From NCBI GenBank assembly GCA_942486035.1, contig CALNXK010000153.1, positions 37,501 to 101,500 of the forward strand: a stretch of DNA of 64,000 bases, in the 5' to 3' direction. The translations under genes and the position numbers were made by a program. Source of the stretch: Porites lobata (taxonomy: Eukaryota; Cnidaria; Anthozoa; Scleractinia; Poritidae). Below the pieces are notes generated by a model. The model had not been told where the DNA came from. It made no database searches and saw only the letters and a program-made list of their open reading frames with translations. Shown here in pieces: positions 23,325-33,189 of the stretch. The first letter of the stretch is position 1; the number at the start of each line of letters is the position of its first letter.

Positions 23325-23341
23325 AACCTTTCCAGGTAAGT
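23325..23341 (+). promoter_or_regulatory. Zero-length exon type splice site (possible recursive splice point)
   Basis: A pyrimidine-rich CCTTTCCAG acceptor is followed at once by GTAAGT (23336-23341), the form of a ratcheting point used in recursive splicing. It lies in the 976-nt intron between exons 4 and 5. The intron is short for this mechanism, so chance juxtaposition is the alternative. Confidence 0.2.
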
Positions 23342-23617
23342 ACGGATTTAAGATTTTGTTTCGGACTTACTTAGCAAAAGGCACTTTCAACACAAAGACT
23401 TTGACTCTTGCTCCAACGTTGGTACCCTGTCCTCTTTTTTAACGGCCTGAAAGAGAGAAACCGAGAATCTGGTGATTTGATGTAGTGCTTTAGCTTTGCG
23501 GCGCGGCTTTGTTTTTATGACCTGAAGAGGAAACTGAAGAAGTCTTTTGAAAGGCATAAAAATAAGTACATGTCTTCTGGGTTTTTCTAACTGTTTTGCT
23601 ATTTTTTTCATTTGAAG

Positions 23618-23642
23618 AGAAGCTCAAGGAGATTTGTGCGAG
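23618..23642 (+). CDS. Probable 25-nt microexon 5 of the 6139 gene
   Basis: A long T tract and TTTGAAG acceptor precede 25 nt that end GCGAG|gttagt. Joined to the phase-1 end of exon 4 it reads EKLKEICA plus two bases, continuing the helical character. Microexons are easy to overcall; support is the strong tract, both splice sites and the phase. Confidence 0.3.
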
Positions 23643-23837
23643 GTTAGTCCTCAGTGAAATTAATTATTTGATAAGGTTATGTATTTAACCACTGCCTCGC
23701 TCAAAGAAAATACTCGTTTTGTTGATTCACTAAGAATGAATTGAAGCATTGTACTATGTGTTGACTTGTGATTACGTCGTCACTAAAGAATAAAATGATG
23801 GCATAACTTTCTTGGCACGTCCGATACAAGATTGAGG

Positions 23838-24198
23838 AATAATAGACCTTTTTAACGATACGGCGGCCATATTGAATTTATTAGATTTAAGAAGTATTAT
23901 GGGATGTCCAGGGGGTACTCGCTCAGTATTAACGCGTGCTTTTCCGGCAAAAATAGAACTTCACTGTATATTTCTCGGGAAAAAAATCGATGATTATTGC
24001 ATCCAAACAAGGCACAACGATCTTTTTCCCTATTACAATCTTTTTCTAGGAAAACTTAAAGAAAAAAATTGGTCCGGAAAGCACGGGTAAATACTGAGCG
24101 AGTATATCGGATCGTGCTCATGCCCCCTGGGCATCCCATAATACTCCTTAAATCTAGGTAATTCAATATGGCCGCGGTATCGGTAAAAAGGTCTATTA
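23838..24198. mobile_element. ~360-bp MITE / foldback
   Basis: TAATAGACCTTTTTAACGAT at the left is matched by AAAAAGGTCTATTA at the right. Pairing extends about 120 bp inward through GGCGGCCATATTGAATT, ATGGGATGYCCAGGGGG and CTCGCTCAGTATT. The interior is non-coding. The ends imply a TA-rich target. Confidence 0.8.
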
Positions 24199-24490
24199 AT
24201 ATATTTTACTATAAGCTACTTGTAGGGGCGCGTTCGATTAATTCGCTATAAGAATGAAAAGCCAGCGTAGGGTCATTGATCTGGCTCCTGAGAATCTCTA
24301 ACACTATCTCCAGCAGTTACCAGCCCTTAGCGTCCCTCTCATGGTTTGTAGGAGTTTCTTTGTAAATGGGGCACCTCACACAGGCTTTATAAAATTCCTT
24401 AACCTTGCAGTAAACTACCCCATGCATGCTTTTAATATAAAAACCAATTCTGATTAATAGTGATCCCATCGTTTCTGGTTTCACCTTTCA

Positions 24491-24612
24491 TATTCGTCTG
24501 ATGACAGTGGTTATGAAGATGATGGACTAACCGAGAAGGAACTCAAAGAAACAGAGGGATAGAAGTTGACAATGAAGTGCCTGGATGCATTGCTTGGCAG
24601 GCCACTCAATTA
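24491..24612 (+). pseudogene. Decayed duplicate of exon 4 of the 6139 gene
   Basis: The sequence encodes DDGLTEKELKETEG-stop-KLTMKCLDALLG, aligning residue for residue with exon 4 (DDVLTLEQLRETEEY, then KLM and LDAKLG). A TAC-to-TAG change gives an in-frame stop where exon 4 has Tyr, and the AG acceptor is not at the matching place. It is a tandem exon duplicate that has lost coding use. Confidence 0.6.
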
Positions 24613-24644
24613 ATATGCTCGCGATCGACTGTTCTGAGGACTTA

Positions 24645-25257
24645 TGATAATAACTTTATTACTTTCCAAATTCTGGCTTTTCAAAGTAATTACAATATTC
24701 AATAAAATATGTAAAACTATAAAACAATGTATTTACACAAAGCTTCTAGAATTCTTTTTGTAAATGACGCATAAGTTCCCTTTTGAATGATACAAAGTTT
24801 GCTAGCTCAGCGAGCCTTTCGGGTAAGGAATTCCACAGTGAAACTGCTCGATAATGGAAGGTTCTTTGGCCTGTGGCCGTTCTGTACCCTGGAATGCCTA
24901 TCTTATTCTTGTTCCGTGTGTCTTTATTGTGGATTTCAGACCTCTTTTTGAACTTAGCAAGATAGTCAGGGGCCAATCCCCTTACACACTTAAACTTAAC
25001 CAGTATGCAATGACGTCTGCAATCCCTGTAGATAAGCATGGATTCGACAGACAACCATTTCAGTTCTGTAAGAACAAGGCTAATGTGATCAAATTTCTGC
25101 GAACGGGTTATAATCCTAGCTGTAATTTGTTGATATTCTTCTTTGTCGTACTAGACCAGACAGATGAACAATAATAGAGTTTGCTAAAGACCAGTGCATT
25201 GATAACGTTTAATAAGGTGTTACTGTGCAAAAGATGTTTTACCCTATCAATTTGACT
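24645..25257 (-). mobile_element. 5'-truncated non-LTR retrotransposon (LINE) 3' part
   Basis: Minus-strand ORFs 25299-25108 and 25054-24746 encode the C-terminal end of a jockey/CR1/L2-type reverse transcriptase. Seen are LSQIDRVKHLL, VINALVFSKLYYCSSVW, then LVKFKCVRGLAPDYL, RTATGQRTFHYRAVSLWNSL and a final stop at 24746. A frameshift lies between the two ORFs near 25100. A short 3' UTR runs to about 24645, ending with ATTATT-like text. The 5' side is cut at about 25258, where an unrelated element with a TTAAGGTGGCTCGAC end begins. Confidence 0.75.
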
Positions 25258-25760
25258 TAAGGTGGCTCGACTGGATTTTTTGGGGTTGATACCTCCCAAG
25301 TTTGAGAATTAACTACGTCGGTATGAGTAAAGGTATGGAAAAAAAGTTACCACAACTGTATTATATAAAGATGAAAATTTCTTATGATCTGGGTTTTATT
25401 GCAATCGGAGTCGCCATGGCAACGTAATGACGCCATTACGTTTTTCATTTATTGTTGCGTTTCTCTGTACCAGGAGTTTTTTTGAAGAAATCGCTTAAGG
25501 GAGTATGTACCTGCCATAATTGCCTCCATTATGACAAAGTTTGAAGAAATTCTATGAGAGCGTTTTCGAGATATTTCGAAATGCAGTTTTAAGAATCATC
25601 AAAGCAGTGAAATAGCATGCTAGCCGCTCAATTCGCTAATATTTGAAGAAAATGATAAGCTTTAGGAACGCGGCTTCATCTCATGGTGGTTTGATTCCAT
25701 TGAAAACTGCATACAAAAAAAGAGGGGAATTGCTCTGGGCGATCGCGAGTAAGAAGAAAT
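25258..25760. mobile_element. Fragment of a TTAAGGTGGCTCGAC-ended element
   Basis: The left edge reads TTAAGGTGGCTCGACTGG followed by a T run and GGGGTTGATACC. This is close to the end of element E at 44998/51850 (TTAAGTTGACTCGACCCAG, then GGTACCATCC), and both carry GCRATCGGAGT further in. The opposite end was not identified. No ORF. Confidence 0.35.
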
Positions 25761-25763
25761 TTA

Positions 25764-26180
25764 TTAACTTGCATTCAGCTGCTTCTGATACAGTTTTTGG
25801 AGGTAATTTGGTCCATGCCTAAAAATTTCGCATTTTTCCAAAAACCGCTCGATAAATTTTTTTATAAATTCGACAATCCCGAGATCAATCGTCAAGAAAT
25901 ATTCCCTGCAAGTTTCAAGAAGATTGAAAACAGGGAAGGCTTTTAAATAGGGACTCAAACATAACCAATTTTCCCCCCAGATTTTGTGTTTACAAGTGAG
26001 CGTCCTCATTATTCACTGGCATTGTTTTCAAGTTTCTTATGCACGTGCACAACTAGCAGAGTTTTGTTGTTGTTGTTTTTTTGTTTTTAACTAAGAAGTA
26101 ATCTTGACTTTAGTAGGTAGTATCAATCATTACACTCGGTTGCTCGCCCTACTACAATATGTTTTGATTTGTTTGTTTTA
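25764..26180. other. Upstream flank of CTHRC1-like copy A
   Basis: From about 26080 the sequence (GAAGTAATCTTGACT through GCTCGCCCTACTACAATATG) is homologous to intron 2 of copies B (33885-33975) and C (61900-61990). No collagen exon precedes it, so the duplication that made copy A captured only the intron 2-exon 3 side, or the rest was lost. Confidence 0.6.
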
Positions 26181-26186
26181 TTCCAT

Positions 26187-26547
26187 GACTGTATGTTTAA
26201 CAAACTGCAGTCTAGCTAATTCAGCGCTCTGAGTCTCATTCCAGGGAAACATGAGGGTCATGAGTGATCGAAAGTGTAATCGCTGGTATTTCAAGTTCAA
26301 TGGAAATGAATGCAGTGGACCAATGACGATTGAGGCTGTTGTTTACAACTACTGGCCATCTAAGACCAACCCTAGTCTGCTGCACCATCGGTCATTTGAG
26401 GGATACTGTGAAAACATTTCACAAGGGGCTGTTAGAGTGGAATTATGGGTAGGACGGTGTGGTGGCGTAACCTTGGGTGATGCTTACACTGGGTGGAAGT
26501 CAGTGTCCAGGATAATGATTGAAGAAGTATCTAGGCCACAGTCCTAA
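26187..26547 (+). pseudogene. CTHRC1: CTHRC1-like copy A, last exon only
   Basis: The region matches exon 3 of CTHRC1-like copies B and C. The acceptor AG is changed (TTCCATGAC here, TTCCAGGAC in copy C), and a 4-base insertion after CTGCAGTCT shifts the frame and produces a stop. From ATG 26251 on, 98 codons stay open and contain the whole C-terminal domain: KCNRWYFKFNGNECSGP, TIEAVVYN, FEGYCENI, VRVELWVGRC and SVSRIMIEEV. No collagen exon or signal-peptide exon is found upstream. Its 3' flank (to about 28860) is homologous to that of copies B and C. Probably non-functional as a secreted collagen-like protein; a shorter transcript cannot be excluded. Confidence 0.8.
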
Positions 26548-28870
26548 TAAGGGGAGTCTTGAACTTTGGCACTGTTTTAATTTCCTTAGAATAGCATTCT
26601 ACAAATATAGACTGTAAAGCGCAAGGTGTGAAAGTATTGGTTTTGGTTATTCCTTTTTTCTATAATTAGCCCTTTGTGGCTACTTTCGTCGTTTTAGATT
26701 GTCAATAGTAAACTCTTGTAACAGTATTATTATTAATTTTTTATTATCATTATTTCGGTATATGTTAGTCCTATTCATGCACTTTTGTGCAGCAGTTCTT
26801 TGTTTTGTCATGCAACTCTTCTCTAGCTCCATTGTGGGGACTACGCACCCGGAGTTTTGTGACGATAAAATAATCTGCTGAGCGCGCAGGGAATTGGTCC
26901 ACCATACACTTACAGCCATTTTGTGCTGGCACGCAATCTCCTTCCCGTTGCGTGACCAGACAAAAACGGCTGTGATGTTGAGCGATTGATTGGCCATTCT
27001 TTTTCTTAGGTGATATGTTATGGATGCAAAACTATGTCACTACAGCTTCTGGGGAACCCAGTCTCACGTAAATAAACTATGTGGTCAAAGCAAAGGTCGT
27101 GATATAATCTTTCATCTAAAAAAAAAAATGCTGAAGAGGTAATCTTTGCCTCCAACATATTTTACAAAATCTTTGTGGAAGAGAATGATTCATTTTGTGG
27201 CTTAACACTTCGGGACAAATCAGGATTAGAATTCAAGGATTTTAAATATCGCACCTTGTAAATTTGTAACAAATAGCTGGGAAGATGATTATGAGTACTG
27301 CATATTTTGATTAAGCGTGAGACCACGTGCGAGGGAGAAGGGAGGAGAGGAACGCGTTCCCCTTCCTCCTTCCTCGCGCGCCCTTCGTGCTTACCACGCG
27401 CCCATTATATATCCTCTGTCCCTTCCCTTTGGAACGCCTGTCATGCAGGTTAAATTATTTCTCAAAAGGTGGAAAAAAAGGAATGTTTTTACTTGTAACA
27501 TTGAGATTCTTGTAAAACCTTCTCATTACCTTAATAGTATCTTTGTTATATTTCTTTCATGTCAGTGCATTCTTCTTCAATGTGTTATTAAAGCTTTCAA
27601 TAAAAGACAATGTCTTACAGTATGCACAAATCTTGTCCATTATTTTTCCTAAGAAACTGGAGATTGAACTCTTTATTTCTTGCCACTTAACATGCACAGA
27701 GAATTTCCCGCACGGTCTCTCAATATTGATCTATCCAATGCAGCTATTTGCAGACTTGCCTGTTCGAGGGCGTTTTTGAATAAAGACATCCCATGGTTTC
27801 TTTCCTTAGAAAATGGGACAGGGCTCGTCACACTCATTTGGGTGCCTAAATCACCAGGACCAAGTTGTTCGAAGGCCGATTAGCGCTTAAACTTGGGTTA
27901 AATGTAAGCAGGGTTCCTTTTGTTTAAAGCATTTTCTCGGATAATTTTCTCTGTTATTTCTAAGAGCATCCAATCATCAAAGTGTTGACAAAAAGAATTA
28001 ATCTAAAAAACTAAATTTACTTTTTAAACTTTCATATCTGAGTTCAAATTTCGCACGAACCCTGGGTAATATTATCTTAACCCAGCTTTTAACAACCCGC
28101 CCTAATGCTGTAAGGGTATTCCCGGTTCGATCCCGGTAGAGGATACCCATACAGCAAGTTATAGTAAGTTAAGTTATGCCGGACCGTCACAGTACGAACT
28201 TCCGTCTAGAGCACAGTTTTCTTTTATTTAGCAAGGCGTTTATTGCTTTGTACGTTTTTATATACCATCAATGTAACGACTTTATCTTTTTCTATGTTTT
28301 TGATGGTTTCCTAGAAAATACTGAAATTTTCATATTAGCCGGTTAGCAACACTGATCATAGCCGTTTGAGAGCATTTTTTTTCTATCATCCTAACCGAAA
28401 AAAACATTTCCCTCGATGTCTCAGCCTGAGGTAAACTAAAAGAAAGGTTGGAATAGCCAAAAAACATTTCACCTATGATAAAAGAGTACCATCGCAAGAC
28501 AAACGTTATCCTGCGGAGGAAACTCAAGCACGTGCTTGGTCACGTCGTTGCCTTTCAGCCCGAGAGATAAGTCAAGCCGAAAAAAATACTGAATCGTTGG
28601 CAAACTTTAATTTTCCGCTAGCAAAAAAAAAGAAGACAACAACAACGACGAAAAAACGTCTATACCTCTTACAGAGAGGAAAGAAAAGAAGCCACTTTAT
28701 TTTGTTTCGTAGTGAATAAGTGCACAACTATCTCCCGAAGAGGCGGTAAATAATGGTGGAGATAAAAGGCGACTCAGTGAGTGTGGAAGATATCTAGCGC
28801 TATGCGCTCACCGACCCTGAAGAGGTAGTTATTTTCGCAAGTTTTACCCCGTAACTCGGAACGTTCCTTA
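26548..28870. repeat. Segmentally duplicated 3' flank of copy A
   Basis: From the stop codon outward the sequence parallels 34335-35845 (copy B) and 62353-64000 (copy C). Shared blocks are AATAGCATTCTACAAATATA, a TAGGGAATTGGTC block, a foldback-like GC block (27300-27440), and GGTATTCCCGGTTCGATCCC near 28120 with GGACCGTCRCAGYACGAACTTCCG. The part 28540-28830 has another copy at 48230-48530. No coding sequence is supported; ORFs here are short. Confidence 0.75.
27300..27445. mobile_element. MITE remnant shared by all three CTHRC1-like units
   Basis: GAACGCGTTCCCCTTCCTCC then TCGCGCGCCCTT and CCTTTGGAACGCCTGTCA match 35171-35345 and 63150-63345. In the two other units the left TIR (TAGCMTRCGYGGCARRCGTTC) is also kept. 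Presence at the same place in all three units shows it inserted before the duplications. Confidence 0.6.
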
Positions 28871-29290
28871 GCTATGCACTGTAATACCAAGAAAGAGATG
28901 AAAGTTGGTTTGCTTTGATTATTGGTAGTTAGTTACACTTGATTTACGGGCACCGGGCCCTTGCCTGTTTTAAGTCAAGAGACATTATTCTATGGCCCCA
29001 ACTCCTTTAGTTTTGCATACAGAATGAAGCATTTTTTTTTTAAAAAAACTAACATCATGGAATCAGGATTATTTGTAGCATAAATGTTGACCTTTTATAG
29101 CTAGGCTTCAGGTCCAAAAAGACACCCTGTTAAAGACGCTAAATAGTGAAATAGCAGAACCTGTTTGAGACTCACGTGAGTCATTGAAAACCAATTTGTT
29201 CAGCGGCACATAACCTTTTAAGGTAGCACCCTCTCCCCGGATCTTCTATTAACTCGTTCTTTATCCCTGTTTGCCTCCAGCTGATTTAGC
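28870..29290. other. Spacer between copy A flank and copy B upstream region
   Basis: AT-rich; nothing recognised apart from short homopolymer runs. Confidence 0.3.
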
Positions 29291-29394
29291 ACAGATCAAA
29301 AGGAAAGTTTTCAACCATTCACTGTTGGAATATGACCACAAGGGTAAACGTGATTAAACAATCTCATTTTCAGTGACAGCTACTCTAAAGATAA

Positions 29395-29790
29395 AACTAC
29401 GGCCGCTTATAAGCCCTGGGATTATACATCTTAGTAAGGGGTTTTAAGAAGGCTTATAAACCGAGCGGCTTATATCCGAGGAGGCTTATATAATCGGAAT
29501 AGAAAATAAGCTTTGAAACACGCTATAGTTAGTGGTGCTGATCGAAATACGTTTGGCTGCATTTACTGGTTTAAAATAACCTTCAAAACGTCATAATAAA
29601 TAGAATTCATAGAGGGGATGATAATTGGTGCTAGAGGGGAGGCCTATTTTAGGGGAGACTTATAATCACATGCACTTTTTGTTTACGGGCAGATGGTTCT
29701 ATGAGTGGCATGGAGCCGGGGGGGGGGTTATTTATAAGTGGCAGGTGGGGGGAGGGTGGGCTTATAATCGGTTGTTTACGGTATATGAGT
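29395..29790. mobile_element. MITE with CTTATAA-rich ends
   Basis: CGGCCGCTTATAAGCCC at the left and GGGCTTATAATCGGTTGT then TTACGGTATATGAG at the right form a loose inverted pair, with several further GGCTTATA repeats inside. A second right end is at 57655-57710 upstream of copy C, in the same relative order with the following sequence, so it belongs to the duplicated unit. Confidence 0.5.
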
Positions 29791-29829
29791 TGTTATGCCA
29801 GGCTCCTTACGTTACAGACTGAATCACAA

Positions 29830-31355
29830 AGCTTTTCTGCATCTTGAAAGATGGCCTCCACTATATCGTTCAATAGCGCTGTTGAATTTCTAGAAACTGT
29901 GCTATGAGCTTGTTTTATTGTTATTTATTATTATTATTAGAGGCAGAAGAAAAAGAGGAAGTGTGCGGAAAGAGTAATGGAGATCGAACAGGGAACGCTC
30001 ACTCCCCTAGTTTTCACGACCACAGGGTGAACGGCGGATGAGTGTGCATGTTAAGTACCACAGCAGACTCTGCGGAGCTGATCGCAAATAAGACGGGAGA
30101 AATTTACTCAAGCGCAATTTCCTGGATAAAAACTAAAGTATCTTTCGCCATCGTACGCTCTGCGATACTATGCTTGAGAGGCTCAAGATCCAGAAGACGA
30201 CAGCTAGACTTTGTTGACTCAGATCTACAGATCGAAAATATTAGAGCCTGCCCGAATTAATCTTTCCTTTTTTAAAGAACTTCTTAAAGAATAGGAATCG
30301 AGGAATACGAGATTTTATTCTTTTTAACTTGTTTCTTTTTAATATGAGAGACGGATAATTTTAATTTGTCATGAATTACTTTAAAGCACTGGACTGTGTC
30401 AGTTTTCAACAAATTCCTTTAGAAACTTGGAAACTGATATATTTTTCTTAACTTTTCTATATCAAAAGCTGATAAAAAGATAATAGCGTGGAACAGTCCA
30501 TCCTGAATTGAAAGAGGTATCCTTTTGGGCAGCGTCTCAACGTAAAGGTCATCAGAGAACGAGAGAACGAGTGGATCCGCCGTCGCCACTTACGTGCCAC
30601 TTACCAATCTTTAGGCGCTCTCAGGGACACAACGACATACAACAAGGCCGAATGTTTTCACAGTCTTCACGATCTGGTGTTCAAGAGTTTGAGTAGTGCC
30701 ATAAAGAAGCAATTTTTGGAAAATCGCTGTTAGTTTATCTCGAAACCATTCGACAAGTTGCTAAAATAGATCACGCGCAAGGTCAAGTACAATGCTCGAA
30801 TACTTGCACGCTCTTTCTTTGCCAGAACCTTCTTCTTACTTTCTTAGTTGGCAACGGTTCCTCCGTTAGTTTTTTCAGTGCACTTTGGTCAAGGACTGTT
30901 CTTGAAATATGTCGTTTTCTTCAGGTTCTTGCATAGTTTCACAGGCCACGCTTGTAGGATTAACAGGCGATTGTTATTGTTGTTGTTATATTTTAATGCA
31001 GCTGTTTTCAGCCTGAAATCTAAAAGATCTCAAAGTCCACAGCGGATGCTCCAGTTCTCGAGAATGTCGGCCGGCGGGAACAGACTTTGTTCATTTTGGT
31101 GTGGAATCATTGTTTGTGAGGAAGCCACGGGCGTGTATGAACTGAATTATCCTTTCATTTTTCAAAACTGGGAAAATTAATCTAAGTAAAGATGACATGC
31201 ACAATTTCTTAGAGACAAGTTCCTAAAACTGGTATGGATTTTAGAGGCCAAGTCTGAAAACGGGTGTAAAAAATGACGTGTTTTGGTCTGAAATACAGTC
31301 AGGATTTGGAGAACCGGGCGGCACACCCCCACCAAGAATTCACAGGATACCTCCA
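29830..31355. other. Upstream / intron 1 region of CTHRC1-like copy B
   Basis: The part near 30421-30530 (TATATCAAAAGCTGATAAAA, TCCTGAATTGAAAGA) matches 58950-59090 upstream of copy C, and 31010-31340 (GGAACAGACTTTGTTCATTT, GACGTGTTTTGGTCTGAA) matches 60875-61165 in copy C intron 1. Between them, where copy C has its signal-peptide exon (59633), no hydrophobic ATG-initiated exon with a donor is visible in copy B. Short ORFs here are not supported. Confidence 0.55.
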
Positions 31356-31695
31356 AGCCCAACCTCGTCCCCAGGACTTTTCCCTCAAAAATGGATGGGG
31401 CGGGAAAAGGCCCCGGCATCGGCTGGTCACTTGTCTCCTCGCACACCCTAAAATCCTGGGTGTAATAAATTAGCGCCTTTTGAAAAGCTACAATTATGCG
31501 TAACCTCACGGCGCGCAATCTTGGGCGACCTTTTATATCTCTTGACGATTAACGAAAAGTTTTACAAGGTTTCCTTTTAGTCACAGACACTGGCTATCAC
31601 GGTAATTCTCTGCTTTCCTCCGATTTCTATGAAGGGGACAGCGAGTAACATTTGTCATGATTTGTAAAACTTCTGTTTATAGAGCGGTATAAATG

Positions 31696-32118
31696 CCCGG
31701 GGGGGGGGTACTCGCAGAAAAATTGGGTAGGGGTGTGCGGCCCGCTTCCCAAAACCCTTACCCTATTTATGACCAAAATCTGCGATTTTCCCTACCCTAT
31801 TTATGACCTAACCAAAAATTTGATACCCTATTTTGTGAAGGGCTTTTGTTGCTTGTATTTTCTAGCCTACAAAGCAGCCGGTGGAGAGGAAGGCAAAGCG
31901 CCGATAGAAGGAGGGGGACATGATAAGGAAGTAGCTTCTTCTAAAAAAGTGCATTCAAGACTACTGTGCAAAAATCGTTACCCTATTTATGACCAAAATG
32001 GCGGCAAAATAGCCAAAATCGATACCCAATTTATGACCAAAAGGCTGAAAAACCCTACCCTTTGGGGCCGCACATACCTATATAGCCCATATTAGGGAGT
32101 ACCCCCCCCCCCCCCGGG
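31696..32118. mobile_element. hAT-type MITE with 8-bp target duplication
   Basis: The element begins CCCGGGGGGGGGGTACTC and ends GAGTACCC...CCCGGG as its mirror. It is flanked by exact TATAAATG copies at 31688-31695 and 32119-32126. Inside are four or more copies of a TACCCTATTTATGACC unit, in one orientation. An 8-bp duplication is the hallmark of hAT elements; the termini are not the classic CAG type, so the superfamily is inferred from the duplication length. It is nested inside the 31361-33101 TIR element. Confidence 0.85.
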
Positions 32119-32552
32119 TATAAATGACGAACAAGCTATAGTACGTGCATAAAGGTTGTACTGGAAAAGTCCGCTTTCTCGACTCTTCTGATATTTTATT
32201 TCATTTCTTGCGAAGCGGGCCGCCCTACGCAGCCTAGTTCTATTTACCTTAACTCTCAGCCATATCATAGCGACACGCGTTAGTTTAGACTTATCCTGTA
32301 TGACCCGTATTTTTTGAAAAATTCATTGACCTCTGCGATCAAACGACTGGCAACAAAGAAAGAATTGGGTCAGTTTAAACTCGATAGATGTGTAGTTGAT
32401 TCCGATCGGTCAGTCAATCTTCTCTTTAATATAAGGAAAATCCTTTGTCCTTATCCTTTGAAGAGAAAAGATATGAGGTCTTCAAATGTTTCAGATCGGC
32501 GACCTGTCATCATTCCTGGCTGGAGGGCTGACTTGCATCCGGTGCGGAGATT

Positions 32553-32586
32553 TGTTTGTTTCATGGTCGAGACCATGAAACAAACA
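32553..32586. repeat. Perfect 16-bp hairpin, 2-nt loop
   Basis: TGTTTGTTTCATGGTC, then GA, then its exact reverse complement. It lies within the 31361-33101 element. Confidence 0.85.
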
Positions 32587-33189
32587 TGAAGACCAGACTC
32601 CATAAAGCATTTTGATGAACAATTCTATTTCAGTTAAGTTCAATTTGTTTAAATTCACTGCAGATCCTGGAGGTAAAGGCCCGCATTCGTGTTTGACATT
32701 GGACAAAATCTTTTTCCGCTTGATCGTAGAGTAATTCCACAGTCACGATGAAGTTTAGTTGAAGTACTAGTCGATAACATCTTGTCTCAACGCTGAAGCA
32801 TTTGACATATTTTGTACGTGACAACGTAGAGCCGGTATGCCCTTTCATAAACTTCTAGCATTTGAATATTGGGCAATTAAATGCCTGGAACTTCAGCTTT
32901 TGAATCGCACACACGCGAAAATATTGACATAGTTCGCGATGTTTTTATTTTCCATTGTTACTCCCTTCTGTCAGCGCAAAACCAGCGGGTTGCACATAAA
33001 TTAGCTTCTCATGAATATTTAGGCTGTACACGTGACCAGCCGATGCCAGGGTCTTTTCCCGCCCCACCCATTTTTTGAGGGAAAGCCCTGGGGACGAGGT
33101 TTCTCCAACCCCCCCCCCCCCCGAGTTATTACAGCTACCGTGTCGTCTTCGTCTCAGCTAATTACAATTCATCTTTACTTTAATTTCAG

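Larger units (their letters stand above)
31361..33101. mobile_element. 1.74-kb TIR element in copy B intron 1
   Basis: AACCTCGTCCCCAGGACTTT at 31361 and the reverse complement ending GGGGACGAGGTT at 33101 bound an element with about 75-bp TIRs, which run on through CCCGCCCCA and the GGCTGGTCAC side. Copy C intron 1 lacks it: C goes directly from the CCCCACCA block to the C run before its acceptor. It therefore inserted after B and C separated. It contains the nested 8-bp-TSD MITE at 31696-32118. Confidence 0.8.

Noticed and set aside
30848..31180. Candidate signal-peptide exon of CTHRC1-like copy B (MATVPPLVFSV...)
   Set aside because: No donor in phase with exon 2, not similar to copy C exon 1, and partly homologous to intron 1 of copy C.
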